A stretch of 64,000 nt of DNA from Oscillospiraceae bacterium. Its GTDB lineage: Bacteria; Bacillota; Clostridia; Oscillospirales; Ruminococcaceae. The stretch is from NCBI GenBank assembly GCA_017505635.1, contig JAFVOU010000029.1, forward strand, positions 62,001-126,000, in the 5' to 3' direction. Below are positions 43,175 through 53,094 of this stretch, one piece after another (the first letter of the stretch is position 1; the number at the start of each line of letters is the position of its first letter). The notes under the pieces were generated by a model. It had not been told where the DNA came from, did not search any database, and saw only the letters and a list, made by a program, of their open reading frames with translations. A program made the translations under genes and the position numbers.

Positions 43175-43312
43175 AAAAGGGAGTAATTGCATGCTTTGTG
43201 CATGTCTTGGCAATCGTCAGTACGTCTGATTTTCAGACCGGTTGTTAGGTGATTTAGGTTGAATGAGACTTTTTGTGTATACTGTTGGTGTACGCAAAAA
43301 GGCTCTTTTTTT
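43175..43312 (+). promoter_or_regulatory. yybP-ykoY (Mn2+) riboswitch with terminator
   Basis: AAAAAGGGAGTAATTGC ... AATCGTCAGTACGTC ... GACCGGTTGTTAGGTGA carries the conserved elements of the yybP-ykoY aptamer. It is followed by a terminator, GAG-A-CTTTTTGTGTA pairing with TACGCAAAAAG-G-CTC and a T7 run (43265-43312). The class binds Mn2+ and turns on exporters when the metal is high, by disrupting the terminator. The gene controlled is the P-type ATPase 43 nt downstream. Confidence 0.88.
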
Positions 43313-43355
43313 ATGCCCTGAATCGCAAGTGCACCTTAATTGAAAGGAGATTAAA

Positions 43356-45959
43356 ATGTCAGAAGTATATCAGATGACAAAAGAAGAACTGTTTAAAATC
43401 TATCCGGACAAGGATGGTTTGACAGAAGAAAAAGCAAAGCAGCTTCTTGCTGAAAAAGGCGAAAATGTACTTGAAGAAACAGATAAAAAGAGTGTTTTAT
43501 CTGTATTTCTTGGTCAATTTGCAGATTTGCTGGTAATCATTCTTATTGCAGCTGCAATTATTTCGATGATTTCCGGAAATGCGGAAAGCACAATCGTAAT
43601 TTTCGCGGTAATTATTTTAAATGCCATTCTCGGCACTGTACAGTATGTAAAAGCGGAAAAATCGCTGGATTCTCTTAAAGCTCTTTCTTCCCCGCACGCA
43701 AAAATAATCCGTGATGGTGTAAGAAAAGAACTTGCCTCCAGATATGTTGTACCAGGCGATATACTTATGCTTGAAGTCGGCGATATGGTTGTTGCTGACG
43801 GCAGAATTTTAGAGAATTTTTCTCTCCAGGTAAATGAAAGTTCCCTGACCGGTGAGTCTACAAACGTTGATAAAAAAGACGTGGATATCACCGAAAATGC
43901 TGCGCTTGGTGACAGAATCAATATGGTTTATTCGGGCAGTCTTGTTATCTACGGGCGTGCCAAGGTTTTGGTTACCGGCACCGGTATGCAAACCGAAATA
44001 GGTAAAATTGCAAGTCTGATGAATGAAACAAAAGAAAAGAAAACACCTCTTCAGATCAGTCTTGATAACTTCAGCAAAAAACTTGCTGTTGTAATTATGA
44101 TTATCAGTGCTCTTGTTTTTGCCCTTCGTATATGGCAGAACGAACCACTGCTTGACTCGCTTATGTTTGCGGTTGCTCTGGCTGTAGCAGCTATCCCTGA
44201 AGCATTAAGTTCTATTGTAACTATTGTTCAGGCTATGGGCACAAGAAAAATGGCAGCAGACAATGCCATTATGAAAGAATTAAAAGCCGTTGAAAGCCTT
44301 GGCTGTGTTTCGGTTATATGCTCTGATAAAACAGGTACCCTTACACAGAACAAAATGACTGTAACAGATGTATATGTCGGCGGAAAAGTAATGAAACCAG
44401 AAGATATAGATATTTCCATTCCGCTTCACAGATATTTCCTGTATACCGCCATTCTGAACAACGACTCTTTCATCAGCTCCGGCAAGGATATCGGTGACCC
44501 TACAGAAACTGCTCTTCTGACCATGGCAAGACGTGCAGGTTTAAAAGATACCGGTCTTTCCGAAGAGGATGTAAGAAATATTATAACAAGAACAGAAGAA
44601 CTGCCCTTCGACTCTGACCGCAAGCTGATGAGTACAAAATTCAAACTTCACGGCATTTCCACAGTTCTCACAAAAGGTGCATTGGATGTACTTCTTGACA
44701 GAGTAGTAAGTATAGCCGATGAAAATGGCATAAGAGAAATTACCGATGCCGATAAAGCAGAATATCTTTCTCAGAACGAAAAATTTTCAGAGAACGGCCT
44801 GCGTGTACTTGCTTTTGCCTATAAAGAAGTTGACGAAGATGAAAAATTGTCTCTGGAAAACGAAACAGGCTTTACCATTATTGGTCTCGTTGCAATGATT
44901 GACCCGCCAAGAGAAGAAACTGTACAGGCTGTATCAGATGCTATTGGCGCCGGAATACGTCCTGTTATGATTACAGGTGACCACAAGGTTACAGCAACAG
45001 CCATTGCAAAACAGATTGGCATTTTCAGGGATGGTGATATTTCAATCACAGGTCAGGAACTGGATGCTATGTCCGAAAAAGAACTGTCCGAAAAACTTGA
45101 ACGTATTTCTGTTTATGCCCGTGTTTCACCGGAAAATAAAATCCGCATTGTAAGTGCATGGCAGAACAAAGGCCACATCGCTGCAATGACAGGTGACGGT
45201 GTAAATGATGCACCTGCTTTGAAAAAGGCAGATATAGGTGTTGCAATGGGTATTACCGGCACTGAGGTTTCCAAAGATGCAGCTGCAATGATACTTGCAG
45301 ACGACAACTTTGCAACAATTATCAAAGCAGTATTAAACGGCCGAAATGTTTACAGAAATATCCTCATCGCAATTCAGTTTTTGCTGTCGGGCAACCTTGC
45401 TGCAATTATTGCTGTACTGTATTGCTCTGTAATGTCACTTGATTCTCCGTTTGCACCTGTGCATCTGCTGTTTATCAACCTGCTTACAGACTCTCTGCCA
45501 GCTTTGGCAATCGGCATGGAACCAACAGACAAAACCCTGCTGAACAACAAGCCCAGAGATCCGAACGCCGGAATACTTACAAAAGCATTCTCCATTAAGC
45601 TGGCTTTTTATGGTGCCCTTATCGCTGTTGCAACCATGACAGCATACTATTCAGGTATCAAAACCGATGCAATGACAGCAAGCACTATGGCTTTTGCTAC
45701 ATTGACACTTGCCCGCCTGTTCCACGGTTTCACCTGCAGAAGTGACCGTTCTGTTATGAAAATTGGTTTCAGCAGCAACAAATGGAGTATCGCAGCTTTT
45801 ACCGCCGGTGTAATATTGCTGGCATTTGTACTTTTTGTGCCGTTTATGCAGTCGCTTTTCGAAGTTTCCACATTGAGCAGTATGCAGATTTTAACTGTTG
45901 CAGGCCTTGCATTTATACCTACACTGATTATTCAGGCTGTAAAAATGTTCAGGGAATAA
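43356..45959 (+). CDS. P-type cation-transporting ATPase, probable Mn2+/Ca2+ exporter
   Basis: 867 residues, type II P-ATPase. Actuator-domain SSLTGEST, phosphorylation site CSDKTGTLTQNKMT, nucleotide-domain KGALDVLLDR, hinge MTGDGVNDAPALKKADIGVA, and C-terminal membrane helices with FINLLTDSLPALAIGMEP. The ion-site loop on M4 reads AIPEALSSIV instead of the PEGL of SERCA-type calcium pumps. The Mn2+ riboswitch in its leader argues that manganese is at least one exported ion; riboswitch-linked P-ATPases such as YoaB of Lactococcus are known. AAAGGAG precedes the ATG. Substrate assignment is inference from regulation. Confidence 0.88.
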   Translation: MSEVYQMTKEELFKIYPDKDGLTEEKAKQLLAEKGENVLEETDKKSVLSVFLGQFADLLVIILIAAAIISMISGNAESTIVIFAVIILNAILGTVQYVKAEKSLDSLKALSSPHAKIIRDGVRKELASRYVVPGDILMLEVGDMVVADGRILENFSLQVNESSLTGESTNVDKKDVDITENAALGDRINMVYSGSLVIYGRAKVLVTGTGMQTEIGKIASLMNETKEKKTPLQISLDNFSKKLAVVIMIISALVFALRIWQNEPLLDSLMFAVALAVAAIPEALSSIVTIVQAMGTRKMAADNAIMKELKAVESLGCVSVICSDKTGTLTQNKMTVTDVYVGGKVMKPEDIDISIPLHRYFLYTAILNNDSFISSGKDIGDPTETALLTMARRAGLKDTGLSEEDVRNIITRTEELPFDSDRKLMSTKFKLHGISTVLTKGALDVLLDRVVSIADENGIREITDADKAEYLSQNEKFSENGLRVLAFAYKEVDEDEKLSLENETGFTIIGLVAMIDPPREETVQAVSDAIGAGIRPVMITGDHKVTATAIAKQIGIFRDGDISITGQELDAMSEKELSEKLERISVYARVSPENKIRIVSAWQNKGHIAAMTGDGVNDAPALKKADIGVAMGITGTEVSKDAAAMILADDNFATIIKAVLNGRNVYRNILIAIQFLLSGNLAAIIAVLYCSVMSLDSPFAPVHLLFINLLTDSLPALAIGMEPTDKTLLNNKPRDPNAGILTKAFSIKLAFYGALIAVATMTAYYSGIKTDAMTASTMAFATLTLARLFHGFTCRSDRSVMKIGFSSNKWSIAAFTAGVILLAFVLFVPFMQSLFEVSTLSSMQILTVAGLAFIPTLIIQAVKMFRE

Positions 45960-46057
45960 TTGCAGAACATAAAATTATCATATACTTGGTATCCTGCAAT
46001 AAAATGTGCAGATATTACAAAAATCCTGCTGACATATAAACTTAATATTAAATTGCA

Positions 46058-46094
46058 AACTGACTTCTGTATAACACAGAAGTCAGTTCTTTTT
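46058..46094 (+). terminator. terminator of the P-type ATPase gene
   Basis: AACTGACTTCTGT and ACAGAAGTCAGTT are perfect 13-bp arms with a 5-nt loop followed by CTTTTT, ~100 nt after the stop codon. Confidence 0.85.
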
Positions 46095-46102
46095 ACAATT
46101 AA

Positions 46103-46140
46103 AATGGCATTCTGAAACGTTTTCAGAATGCCATTCTTTT
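46103..46140. terminator. second perfect hairpin between convergent genes
   Basis: AATGGCATTCTGAAA and TTTCAGAATGCCATT are perfect 15-bp arms with a 3-nt loop, T-rich on both strands. It lies between the convergent ATPase and FN3-NlpC/P60 genes and can serve either. Confidence 0.75.
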
Positions 46141-46236
46141 ATATTATATTTTCTGTTATGACATCCAATATATAATAGCAAAATGCTCCGGGTTATTTTT
46201 ACCGTCCGGTAATGACGGTGTGTTTACTGTTATATA

Positions 46237-48615
46237 TCATTCTTTAAGCTCAAACCTGCTCAGATAGATATACCCTTTAAGACCGTCTTCATTCTGAACA
46301 TAACCCCACGTTTCAGAGCTGCTTGAATACATGATATTTACATATTCACCAATGTCAAAACTGTGAATAATCCTTGACTGCTCACTTTTCTCCTCAAACA
46401 TATAGGCATCATCCCGTACACATACCAGTGTCTGATTTGCTGGTTTTACTTCCTGTGGCCAGTAACGGCGTATGGATACTGTATTATCTATACGATCCTG
46501 TGTCAATGGCGCAATATGAACCCTGTCGGTGTAACCGGCTGCATGAATATACTCGTTGTTGCCAAGATACAGAACACAGTGGTCAGGATTATTTTCGTTT
46601 TCGCTGTCAAGTTCGAAAAATATCACATCACCCGGCAAAATCTCATCATATGTAACATCAATTACATCAAACTGATTGTTTAATCCTGCATTGTAAAGTG
46701 TTGAATACCCATAAAGTACATCTATATGGCTGGTGAGGAAATACATCGGGTTATATTCCTGAATAACACTGTTCAAAACATATCTTACAAAACCCGAACA
46801 GTCAAAACCGTATTTACCTGTTGTTTCATCTATCACACCATTCGACTGACCGTGTGTATAGTATGTAGGTTCATCTTTCCATTTAACTGCAGTTTCTATA
46901 ATAGCATTCTGTATGTCACAGTATTCGTCACTTGTATATTCAAAACTGCTTTTCTGAGCTGTAAACTTGCTTTCTCCTGTTTCAATCCATACATAGTATA
47001 TCTGACCGTCATACAGCAGACGTGTCCATCTGCCTTTTTCTGAACTTGAAACATCTGCCCCGAGCTGAACTTCGTCCATATATACAAGCATTTTTGTGTT
47101 ATAGTCGGTAATCGGTTCTTCGTAAACATTTATTGCAAGCTGCGAAACATACATTGTTTCAAAAGTTTCGGTTTTATCACCTGCCGTCACTGCTGCGATA
47201 TCCGAAAAATCGGATGACAATTCATCTGCAGCACCAACAGCTTTTACTTTGTAATAATATGTAGCACCATTGCAGGCACCGCTGTTTGTGAATGAGCTGT
47301 TCTTTGTAGTAAATATAAGCTTGTAATAACCTGTTTTGTTAACTGCACGATAAATTTCGTACTTTACAGCTCCATCTGCCTTTTCCCAGCTGATTACAGG
47401 TTTGCCGTCGCTGTTCTTGCCTGCTGTAAGCTGAGGTGGTGAAAGCTTTTCAGGACTTGCTTTAACATCAGAATATGCCGAATCCGCTGCAGATTCAGTA
47501 TGAAGTGCTCTTACCCTATACAGATATTTCTGCCCTGCAAAAGCAGTGTTGTCTGTATACGCAAAATCCTTTGTTGATGCAATTTTTTTAAATGCTGAAC
47601 TTCCGTTCTCTGCACGTTCTATTACATAATCCGCAGCATCTTTAACCTCGCCCCAGCTTATTGTGATATTTTTGCTTTGTGGGTCAACGCTAACTTTTAT
47701 CTGCGGCGCAGACAGGTCACAGGTGCGGTATCTGTGATTGGACATTGCGCTGTTTGCATCGCGGTTGGTGTGCAGTGCTTTTACTTTATAATAGTATTTT
47801 TGTCCTGCAACACCATTTATATGTTGGTGTGATGTAGCTGTGGTTACTTTAAGAAATTTATAACTGTTTGCTGAACCGTCATCAGAACAGTAAATCTCAT
47901 ATTTTGCAGCACCATTAACCCTGTTCCAGCTAATTTTTATCTTGCCTGTCTTCTCATCATTTAAAAGAGAAATCTCAGGACGTGCAAGGTCACATGTGCG
48001 GTATTTATATGCCGACAGGGCACTGTTTGCAGATGTGTTTGAGTGTACAGCTTTAATTTTGTAGTAATATTTTGTCCCTGCCACAGCATTTGTGTTGGTA
48101 TGACTTGTGGCTGTTGTGGTTTTAAGCAGTCTGAAACTGCCTGTTTCGCCTGTGGAAGAACGATAAATCTGATACTTTTCAGCACCTTTTACCTTATTCC
48201 AGTTTATTGTTATCTTGCCTGTATCACTATCGTTGGCCAATGTAAAAGATGGTAAGGGCAGTTTACATATACTGTTTACCGGTTTTGAAAAAGCACTTCC
48301 GTCTGGAAATATTGCTTTTACCTTATAATAATATTTTGTTCCCACCACTGCATTGTTGTTTATGTGGCTTGTGTTTTCGGTAGTCTTAATCAGTTTAAAG
48401 CTGCCTGTTTTACCTGTGGTTGAGCGGTAAATCTGATATTTTTCAGCCCCGTTTACTCTGTTCCAGCTAAGTTTTATTTTTCCTGATGAAGCAACATTTG
48501 ACACTGTTACGCTAGGAGCTTCGAATGTTTTCTGTGCTGCATCTACATTAACAGGTACAATAAACACCAAAAAAAGAATAACAAATGAAAATAAAAGTCT
48601 TTTTGCGTTTTTCAA
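46237..48615 (-). CDS. secreted FN3-repeat NlpC/P60 peptidoglycan hydrolase
   Basis: 792 residues from a TTG start at 48615, 8 nt after AAAGGAG (a GTG three codons upstream touches that site). Signal ~1-27. Five fibronectin type III-like repeats (~30-475) share KISWNRVNGAEKYQIYRS and TKYYYKVKA. An SH3-like region ~485-550 (MYVSQLAINVYEEPITDY), the NlpC/P60 domain ~565-700 with catalytic Cys in YGFDCSGFVRYVL and His in NPDHCVLYLGNNEYIHAAG, and a C-terminal SH3-like domain (~710-792). It should cut peptide bonds in the stem peptides of peptidoglycan. Two ATP-grasp genes follow upstream on the same strand, separated by a terminator. Confidence 0.87.
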   Translation of the reverse strand: MKNAKRLLFSFVILFLVFIVPVNVDAAQKTFEAPSVTVSNVASSGKIKLSWNRVNGAEKYQIYRSTTGKTGSFKLIKTTENTSHINNNAVVGTKYYYKVKAIFPDGSAFSKPVNSICKLPLPSFTLANDSDTGKITINWNKVKGAEKYQIYRSSTGETGSFRLLKTTTATSHTNTNAVAGTKYYYKIKAVHSNTSANSALSAYKYRTCDLARPEISLLNDEKTGKIKISWNRVNGAAKYEIYCSDDGSANSYKFLKVTTATSHQHINGVAGQKYYYKVKALHTNRDANSAMSNHRYRTCDLSAPQIKVSVDPQSKNITISWGEVKDAADYVIERAENGSSAFKKIASTKDFAYTDNTAFAGQKYLYRVRALHTESAADSAYSDVKASPEKLSPPQLTAGKNSDGKPVISWEKADGAVKYEIYRAVNKTGYYKLIFTTKNSSFTNSGACNGATYYYKVKAVGAADELSSDFSDIAAVTAGDKTETFETMYVSQLAINVYEEPITDYNTKMLVYMDEVQLGADVSSSEKGRWTRLLYDGQIYYVWIETGESKFTAQKSSFEYTSDEYCDIQNAIIETAVKWKDEPTYYTHGQSNGVIDETTGKYGFDCSGFVRYVLNSVIQEYNPMYFLTSHIDVLYGYSTLYNAGLNNQFDVIDVTYDEILPGDVIFFELDSENENNPDHCVLYLGNNEYIHAAGYTDRVHIAPLTQDRIDNTVSIRRYWPQEVKPANQTLVCVRDDAYMFEEKSEQSRIIHSFDIGEYVNIMYSSSSETWGYVQNEDGLKGYIYLSRFELKE

Positions 48616-48710
48616 ATATATCACTCCTTTATATTAAAATTATATGATATATATTTTTTACTGTCAAACAGGATACTTTTATAAAAGCTGTCTAAACATA
48701 ATCATACAAC

Positions 48711-48745
48711 AAAAAACATCACCGGTGTATTGCCGATGATGTTTT
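48711..48745 (-). terminator. terminator after the single ATP-grasp gene
   Basis: AAACATCA-CCGG pairs with CCG-TGATGTTT on either side of a short loop, with T-runs on the minus strand, 8 nt from the stop codon of the 48753-49991 gene. Confidence 0.75.
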
Positions 48746-48752
48746 ATAAACA

Positions 48753-49991
48753 TTATTTTTTTATCATTCTTTTTGCAGTATACAAGATCTTGAGTGCCGT
48801 CGCAGGCAGATAAAATCTGCTGTAGTGGCGATAAGGTGCCGGGTCTTCATCATCCTTGATAAAATAAATATCATTTGATGTCATAAGATTTTTTACTGTT
48901 CCGGGGCTCATAGTACCTTTTATATATTCGCTCATCATAACTATTTCGCTTACAAAGGTTTTACCTGTTGTTTTCACTGAAATATCTGTGTCTACAGGCT
49001 GGCCTTTAAGCTTATAGTCCGCAAACATTACAGGAAGATTTGCCCCGCTTTCTGTAACGGCATGCCCCGATGCACCATAGCGGAGGTTAAGCTCGATAAA
49101 ATGCATTCTGCCGTCTTTTGTCTGTATAATGTCGACATCAAAAAGCCCTTCAAAGTCAAGGCTTTTTACAAAGGAAAGTATACCGTCTATAAATTCTTTG
49201 TAAGGTGCGGTATCCACAATTCTGCCTACAAGGGTAACACCTTTACGGTCACCGGTGCCGCCTTTTTCCACCACAAAAAGTCCCGGGGCAACAGCCTTGT
49301 CTTTTATGCACAGTCCAAGAAGAGAATATTCCCTGTCTATATCAAGATAGTCTTCAACTATCATTTCTATCTTCTGATTATTTGAAAACTCTGCAAGCGT
49401 ACTTTGCAATTCCTGACTGTTTTCGCATTTTTTCATAAAGTTTTTAGTGCTGTTTCTGCTTATATTGGGTTTTACAAAGCAAGGATATGTTACCGTTTCA
49501 GGGATAGAAAACACACCATTTTCTGCAGTAACAAGACAGCTGTTTACTATATCCAGCCCTGATTCTGCGGCAAGTTCCATCTGCTTCTGTTTGCTCATCA
49601 GCTCGTTGATTTTGCCCTGTGTGTCAGATATATTCGGCATGATGTAATATTCTTTAAGCATATTGTAATTTTCGTCCAGCAATGAGGTAGTAAGGTCATC
49701 TATAGGCACAAAAAGCTGCTTTTCGCCCTGCTGTGCATTCTGAACAAGCATTTCTGCAAACTCTTTGCTGTCATTGACAATATACTGCCGGTATCCGTCA
49801 ACATATTTGCTGTGACTTTCCGGTCTGAGGTGTGTCATCAGCCCTCCCAGCTTTGGTCTGCCCTGAAACAGTCGGTATAGTTTTACCTTATACCCTGCCC
49901 TGCCAAGGCTTCGTGCCATACAAAGACTGGAGCTGTAGTTGCTGCCTGCAACGATAACAGTTTTTTGTTTTGTATCTTTCATTGTGCTCAT
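48753..49991 (-). CDS. ATP-grasp family protein, single module
   Basis: 412 residues (409 if the second ATG at 49982 is used, which has better spacing to GAGAG). N-terminal Rossmann-like pre-ATP-grasp domain: VIVAGSNYSSSLCMARSLGR, FVPIDDLTTSL. ATP-grasp core: YPCFVKPNISRNS, EMIVEDYLDIDREYSLLG, then the metal-binding end LFDVDIIQTKDGRMHFIELN and LRYGASGHA. Ligases of this type join a carboxylate to an amine or thiol via an acyl phosphate. The protein is similar over its length to each half of the 923-residue neighbour. Substrate unknown; cell-wall or peptide ligation is suggested only by the nearby NlpC/P60 gene. Confidence 0.8.
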   Translation of the reverse strand: MSTMKDTKQKTVIVAGSNYSSSLCMARSLGRAGYKVKLYRLFQGRPKLGGLMTHLRPESHSKYVDGYRQYIVNDSKEFAEMLVQNAQQGEKQLFVPIDDLTTSLLDENYNMLKEYYIMPNISDTQGKINELMSKQKQMELAAESGLDIVNSCLVTAENGVFSIPETVTYPCFVKPNISRNSTKNFMKKCENSQELQSTLAEFSNNQKIEMIVEDYLDIDREYSLLGLCIKDKAVAPGLFVVEKGGTGDRKGVTLVGRIVDTAPYKEFIDGILSFVKSLDFEGLFDVDIIQTKDGRMHFIELNLRYGASGHAVTESGANLPVMFADYKLKGQPVDTDISVKTTGKTFVSEIVMMSEYIKGTMSPGTVKNLMTSNDIYFIKDDEDPAPYRHYSRFYLPATALKILYTAKRMIKK

Positions 49992-50061
49992 TCTCTCTTC
50001 ATAAGATTAAACAATTTATTATTTTTTATTATAACAAAAAATATATGCATTGTATACAATA

Positions 50062-50095
50062 AAAAACCTGCACAGCAAAAACTGTGCAGGTTTTG
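50062..50095 (-). terminator. terminator of the tandem ATP-grasp gene
   Basis: AAAACCTGCACAG and CTGTGCAGGTTTT are perfect 13-bp arms with a 6-nt loop, with a T-run on the minus strand, directly after the stop codon at 50099. Confidence 0.85.
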
Positions 50096-50098
50096 GGT

Positions 50099-52870
50099 TT
50101 ATCTGTTGTAGTATTTTCTCATCAGACCAGCAACCGGATAGAATTTTTTGAAGTGGTTATATGGTGCCATATCATCTTCGTTGTATACAAAGTGAATGTC
50201 TGCTTCACTGAACAGTTTTTTCATCTGCTGTTTTGTGATAAAGCTGTGCATATATTCTTCAAGCATAATCTTTTCGCTGATAAATGTTTTGCCTGTTTCT
50301 TTTACAGCACAGTCGAGGTCAATCGGCTTGCCCATAAGCATATAGTCAGCAAACATACCCGGAAGGTTTGCGCCGCTTTCTGTTATTGCATAACCTGAAC
50401 CGCCATAACGGAGGTTAAGTTCCACAAAGTATATTGTACCGTCCTGTGCTTCGATAAGGTCGATATCAAAGAGACCTTCATAGCCGATGGACTGAACAAA
50501 ATTCCTGATACCGTCAACCAATGGTTTGTGGTCCTCTACAGGAAGAACTGTACCGGTAAGCGCAACACCTCTGCGGGAATCGTTGCCGCCGATATCTGCT
50601 GCAAAGAAACCTGGGATAACCACACCATCCTTTGTGCTGAGACCAAGAAGTGAACATTCTCTCTTTATATCTATAAAGTCTTCAACAAGATATGATACCT
50701 TTTTCTTTTTGGCGTTTTTATTGAGTGCTTCTATCAGTTCTTCTTCTGTTTCGCACTTTTTCATCTTGGTTTTAAGACCTTTGATGCTTACGTTCGGCTT
50801 GATGAAACACGGATATGTAACAGTTTCAGGAATCTGTATCTCACTGCCTTTTTTGATTCTTACAACACAGCTGTTCACTACAGGCAGACCTGCTTCTCTT
50901 GCAAGGCTTGTCTGTCTTGCCTTTTCCATCATTGCACTGATTGTGTGTGCTTCATCATTGATGTTAGGCATAAGATAATAGTCTGCAAGTTCGTCGTAGT
51001 ATCTGTCAACTGCATTGGCAACAAGGTCGTCTGCAGGGATAAGCAGCATCTTTCTGTTTTCGTCTGCAAGGCTGATAAGCATATTTTTCAGCACATAATT
51101 ATTGTTGTTTGTAACACATACATTGTATGCTTTTACATATTTGCTGTATGCATCAGGTTTGAGCATCTTCATAACGCTGCGCAAACGAGGTTTTTTGGCA
51201 AATACACGGATGATTTCCACTTCGTAACCTGCCTGACCAAATGCACGCGCAAGACTGAGGTTGGAACAGTAGTTGCGACCCGAAATAACCACACGCGGTT
51301 TTTCACTTTCAGGATTGCGTCTGTTTTCTGCCTTTGTCTGCGGCAGACCCAACAGTTTATGTTTTGCTTTGCGGTATACCTTTTTAACGTTTCTCTTCAG
51401 CTTACGTTTTGTTCGCTTGAAGATATTGCCGTGTTTTGCAACATATTCTGCAGATTCTCTGTTTTTACTCTGTTTTTCTGCTACATCATAATATTTTACA
51501 AAATGCTCAAATGCCGCAGGGTCGTTTTCGTCTTTGATAAAGTTGATATCAGCAGAAGAAATAACTTCTTCCATCTCTTCCCTTGTCATATACCCTGCTT
51601 CAAGCTCATCGATTGCAATTTTTTCACTTACAAATGTTTTATCTGTTTCTTTTACAGTGCATTCGAGGTCGATTGGTTTGCCCATAAGCATATAATCAGC
51701 AAACATACCAGGAAGGTTTGCACCGCACTGTGTTACCGCATAACCCGAACCGCCGTAACGGAGGTTAAGCTCTACAAAGTACATTTTGCCTTCTTCTGTT
51801 TCGATAAGGTCTACGTCAAACAGACCTGTGTAGCCGATTGTGCCCACAAATTCGCCGATTTTATCGATAAGTTCCTGCTGCTGGCTTGTAGGAAGAATAC
51901 GTCCTGTAAGCGCTACACCTCTGTGCGCACCGTGACCGCCTTTTTCCGCTGCAAAGAAGCCCGGGATAACCACACCGTCCTTTGTGCTGAGACCAAGCAG
52001 GGAACATTCTCTTTTAATGTTGAGGAAATCTTCCACAAGAAATTCTATTTTCTTTGTTCTGGAATATTCTTTAAGTGTTGCAATAAGTTCCTTGCGGGTT
52101 TCCACCTTTTTCATCTTGCCTTTTGAGCCGTTTTTGCTTACGTTTGGCTTGATAAAACAAGGGAAATTAACCGTTTCAGGAATTTTCACCTTGCCGCCTT
52201 TTTTAACTGTGATAAGGCAGCTGTTTACAACAGGCAGGCCTGCTTCTCTTGCAAGTTCTGTCTGTCTTACCTTTTCCATCATATTGCGCAGTGCGCCTGC
52301 CTCGTCATTGATATTAGGAATGTGATAATATTCTTTCAGTTCATCATAATATCTGTCAGCAGCACTTGCAACAAGGTCATCTGCAGGAATAAGCAGCATT
52401 TTTCTGTCTTTATCCGCAAGTTCGATAAGTCTGTTTTTGATGTTGTAATTCTTGTTGTTTGTTACGCACTCGTAATAAGCCTTGATGTATTTGCTGTATG
52501 CATCAGGCTTCATCTGTTTCATCGGTTCTGAGCGTGTTGGTTTTCTGTGAAAAATTCGAAGAATTTCCACTTCGTACCCTGCTTTACCAAATGAACGTGC
52601 AAGACACAGGTTGGAAGAATAGTTGCGTCCCGAAATAATTACACGAGGTTTTTCGCTTTCCGGATTACGTCTGTTTTCTGCCTTTGTCTGCGGCAGATTA
52701 TAAAGATGAGCCTTTATATATTCTTTAACTTTGCGCTTTATACTTTTTTTATTTTTAGTTGCTGTGGCAGCAGAAGATTCTGTTACAGTTTCTGCAATTT
52801 CTGTATCCTCTGAAATAATATCAGTTTCAGCTGACTCAGATAAAATCTCCTCTGTTCTGATTTCTGCCAT
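50099..52870 (-). CDS. tandem-duplicated ATP-grasp protein
   Basis: 923 residues: an acidic/Ser-Thr-rich then Lys-rich N-terminal region (~1-60), followed by two complete ATP-grasp modules of ~410 residues. Both modules begin after the same linker, LPQTKAENRRNPESEKPRV, then VIISGRNYSSNLCLARSFGK or VVISGRNYCSNLSLARAFGQ, and each has PCFIKPNVS, VEDF, a GLSTKDGVVIPGFFAA segment, LFDVDLIE or LFDIDLIE, FVELNLRYGGSGYA and GANLPGMFADYMLMGKPID. Both halves keep the ATP/Mg residues, so both may be active. It resembles the single-module neighbour. GGAGG precedes the ATG. Function unknown; possibilities include a two-step amino-acid ligation, as in carbamoyl-phosphate synthase architecture. Confidence 0.78.
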   Translation of the reverse strand: MAEIRTEEILSESAETDIISEDTEIAETVTESSAATATKNKKSIKRKVKEYIKAHLYNLPQTKAENRRNPESEKPRVIISGRNYSSNLCLARSFGKAGYEVEILRIFHRKPTRSEPMKQMKPDAYSKYIKAYYECVTNNKNYNIKNRLIELADKDRKMLLIPADDLVASAADRYYDELKEYYHIPNINDEAGALRNMMEKVRQTELAREAGLPVVNSCLITVKKGGKVKIPETVNFPCFIKPNVSKNGSKGKMKKVETRKELIATLKEYSRTKKIEFLVEDFLNIKRECSLLGLSTKDGVVIPGFFAAEKGGHGAHRGVALTGRILPTSQQQELIDKIGEFVGTIGYTGLFDVDLIETEEGKMYFVELNLRYGGSGYAVTQCGANLPGMFADYMLMGKPIDLECTVKETDKTFVSEKIAIDELEAGYMTREEMEEVISSADINFIKDENDPAAFEHFVKYYDVAEKQSKNRESAEYVAKHGNIFKRTKRKLKRNVKKVYRKAKHKLLGLPQTKAENRRNPESEKPRVVISGRNYCSNLSLARAFGQAGYEVEIIRVFAKKPRLRSVMKMLKPDAYSKYVKAYNVCVTNNNNYVLKNMLISLADENRKMLLIPADDLVANAVDRYYDELADYYLMPNINDEAHTISAMMEKARQTSLAREAGLPVVNSCVVRIKKGSEIQIPETVTYPCFIKPNVSIKGLKTKMKKCETEEELIEALNKNAKKKKVSYLVEDFIDIKRECSLLGLSTKDGVVIPGFFAADIGGNDSRRGVALTGTVLPVEDHKPLVDGIRNFVQSIGYEGLFDIDLIEAQDGTIYFVELNLRYGGSGYAITESGANLPGMFADYMLMGKPIDLDCAVKETGKTFISEKIMLEEYMHSFITKQQMKKLFSEADIHFVYNEDDMAPYNHFKKFYPVAGLMRKYYNR

Positions 52871-53040
52871 TTTTGCGCCTCCTCAATGATTTCTATAATA
52901 AAATATACATCTATAAAAATACTCCCTAGAATATATTATACAATATTACATTATCATATAATATATTCCATATTATTATAAGATACTACAAAATAAAAGT
53001 CAATTAAAACTCAGTATCAGTAATAATACTTTTGCAACCA

Positions 53041-53076
53041 AAAGGCAGCATAACATTGTTTTGTTATGCTGCCTTT
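53041..53076 (-). terminator. terminator of the atp operon
   Basis: AAAGGCAGCATAACA and TGTTATGCTGCCTTT are perfect 15-bp arms with a 6-nt loop, 19 nt after the atpC stop codon. Confidence 0.85.
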
Positions 53077-53094
53077 CTGATTTTAAAAATGCTA

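Noticed and set aside
50945..52126. 393-codon plus-strand frame
   Set aside because: Antisense to the tandem ATP-grasp gene; the Cys/Phe-rich product has no recognisable features.
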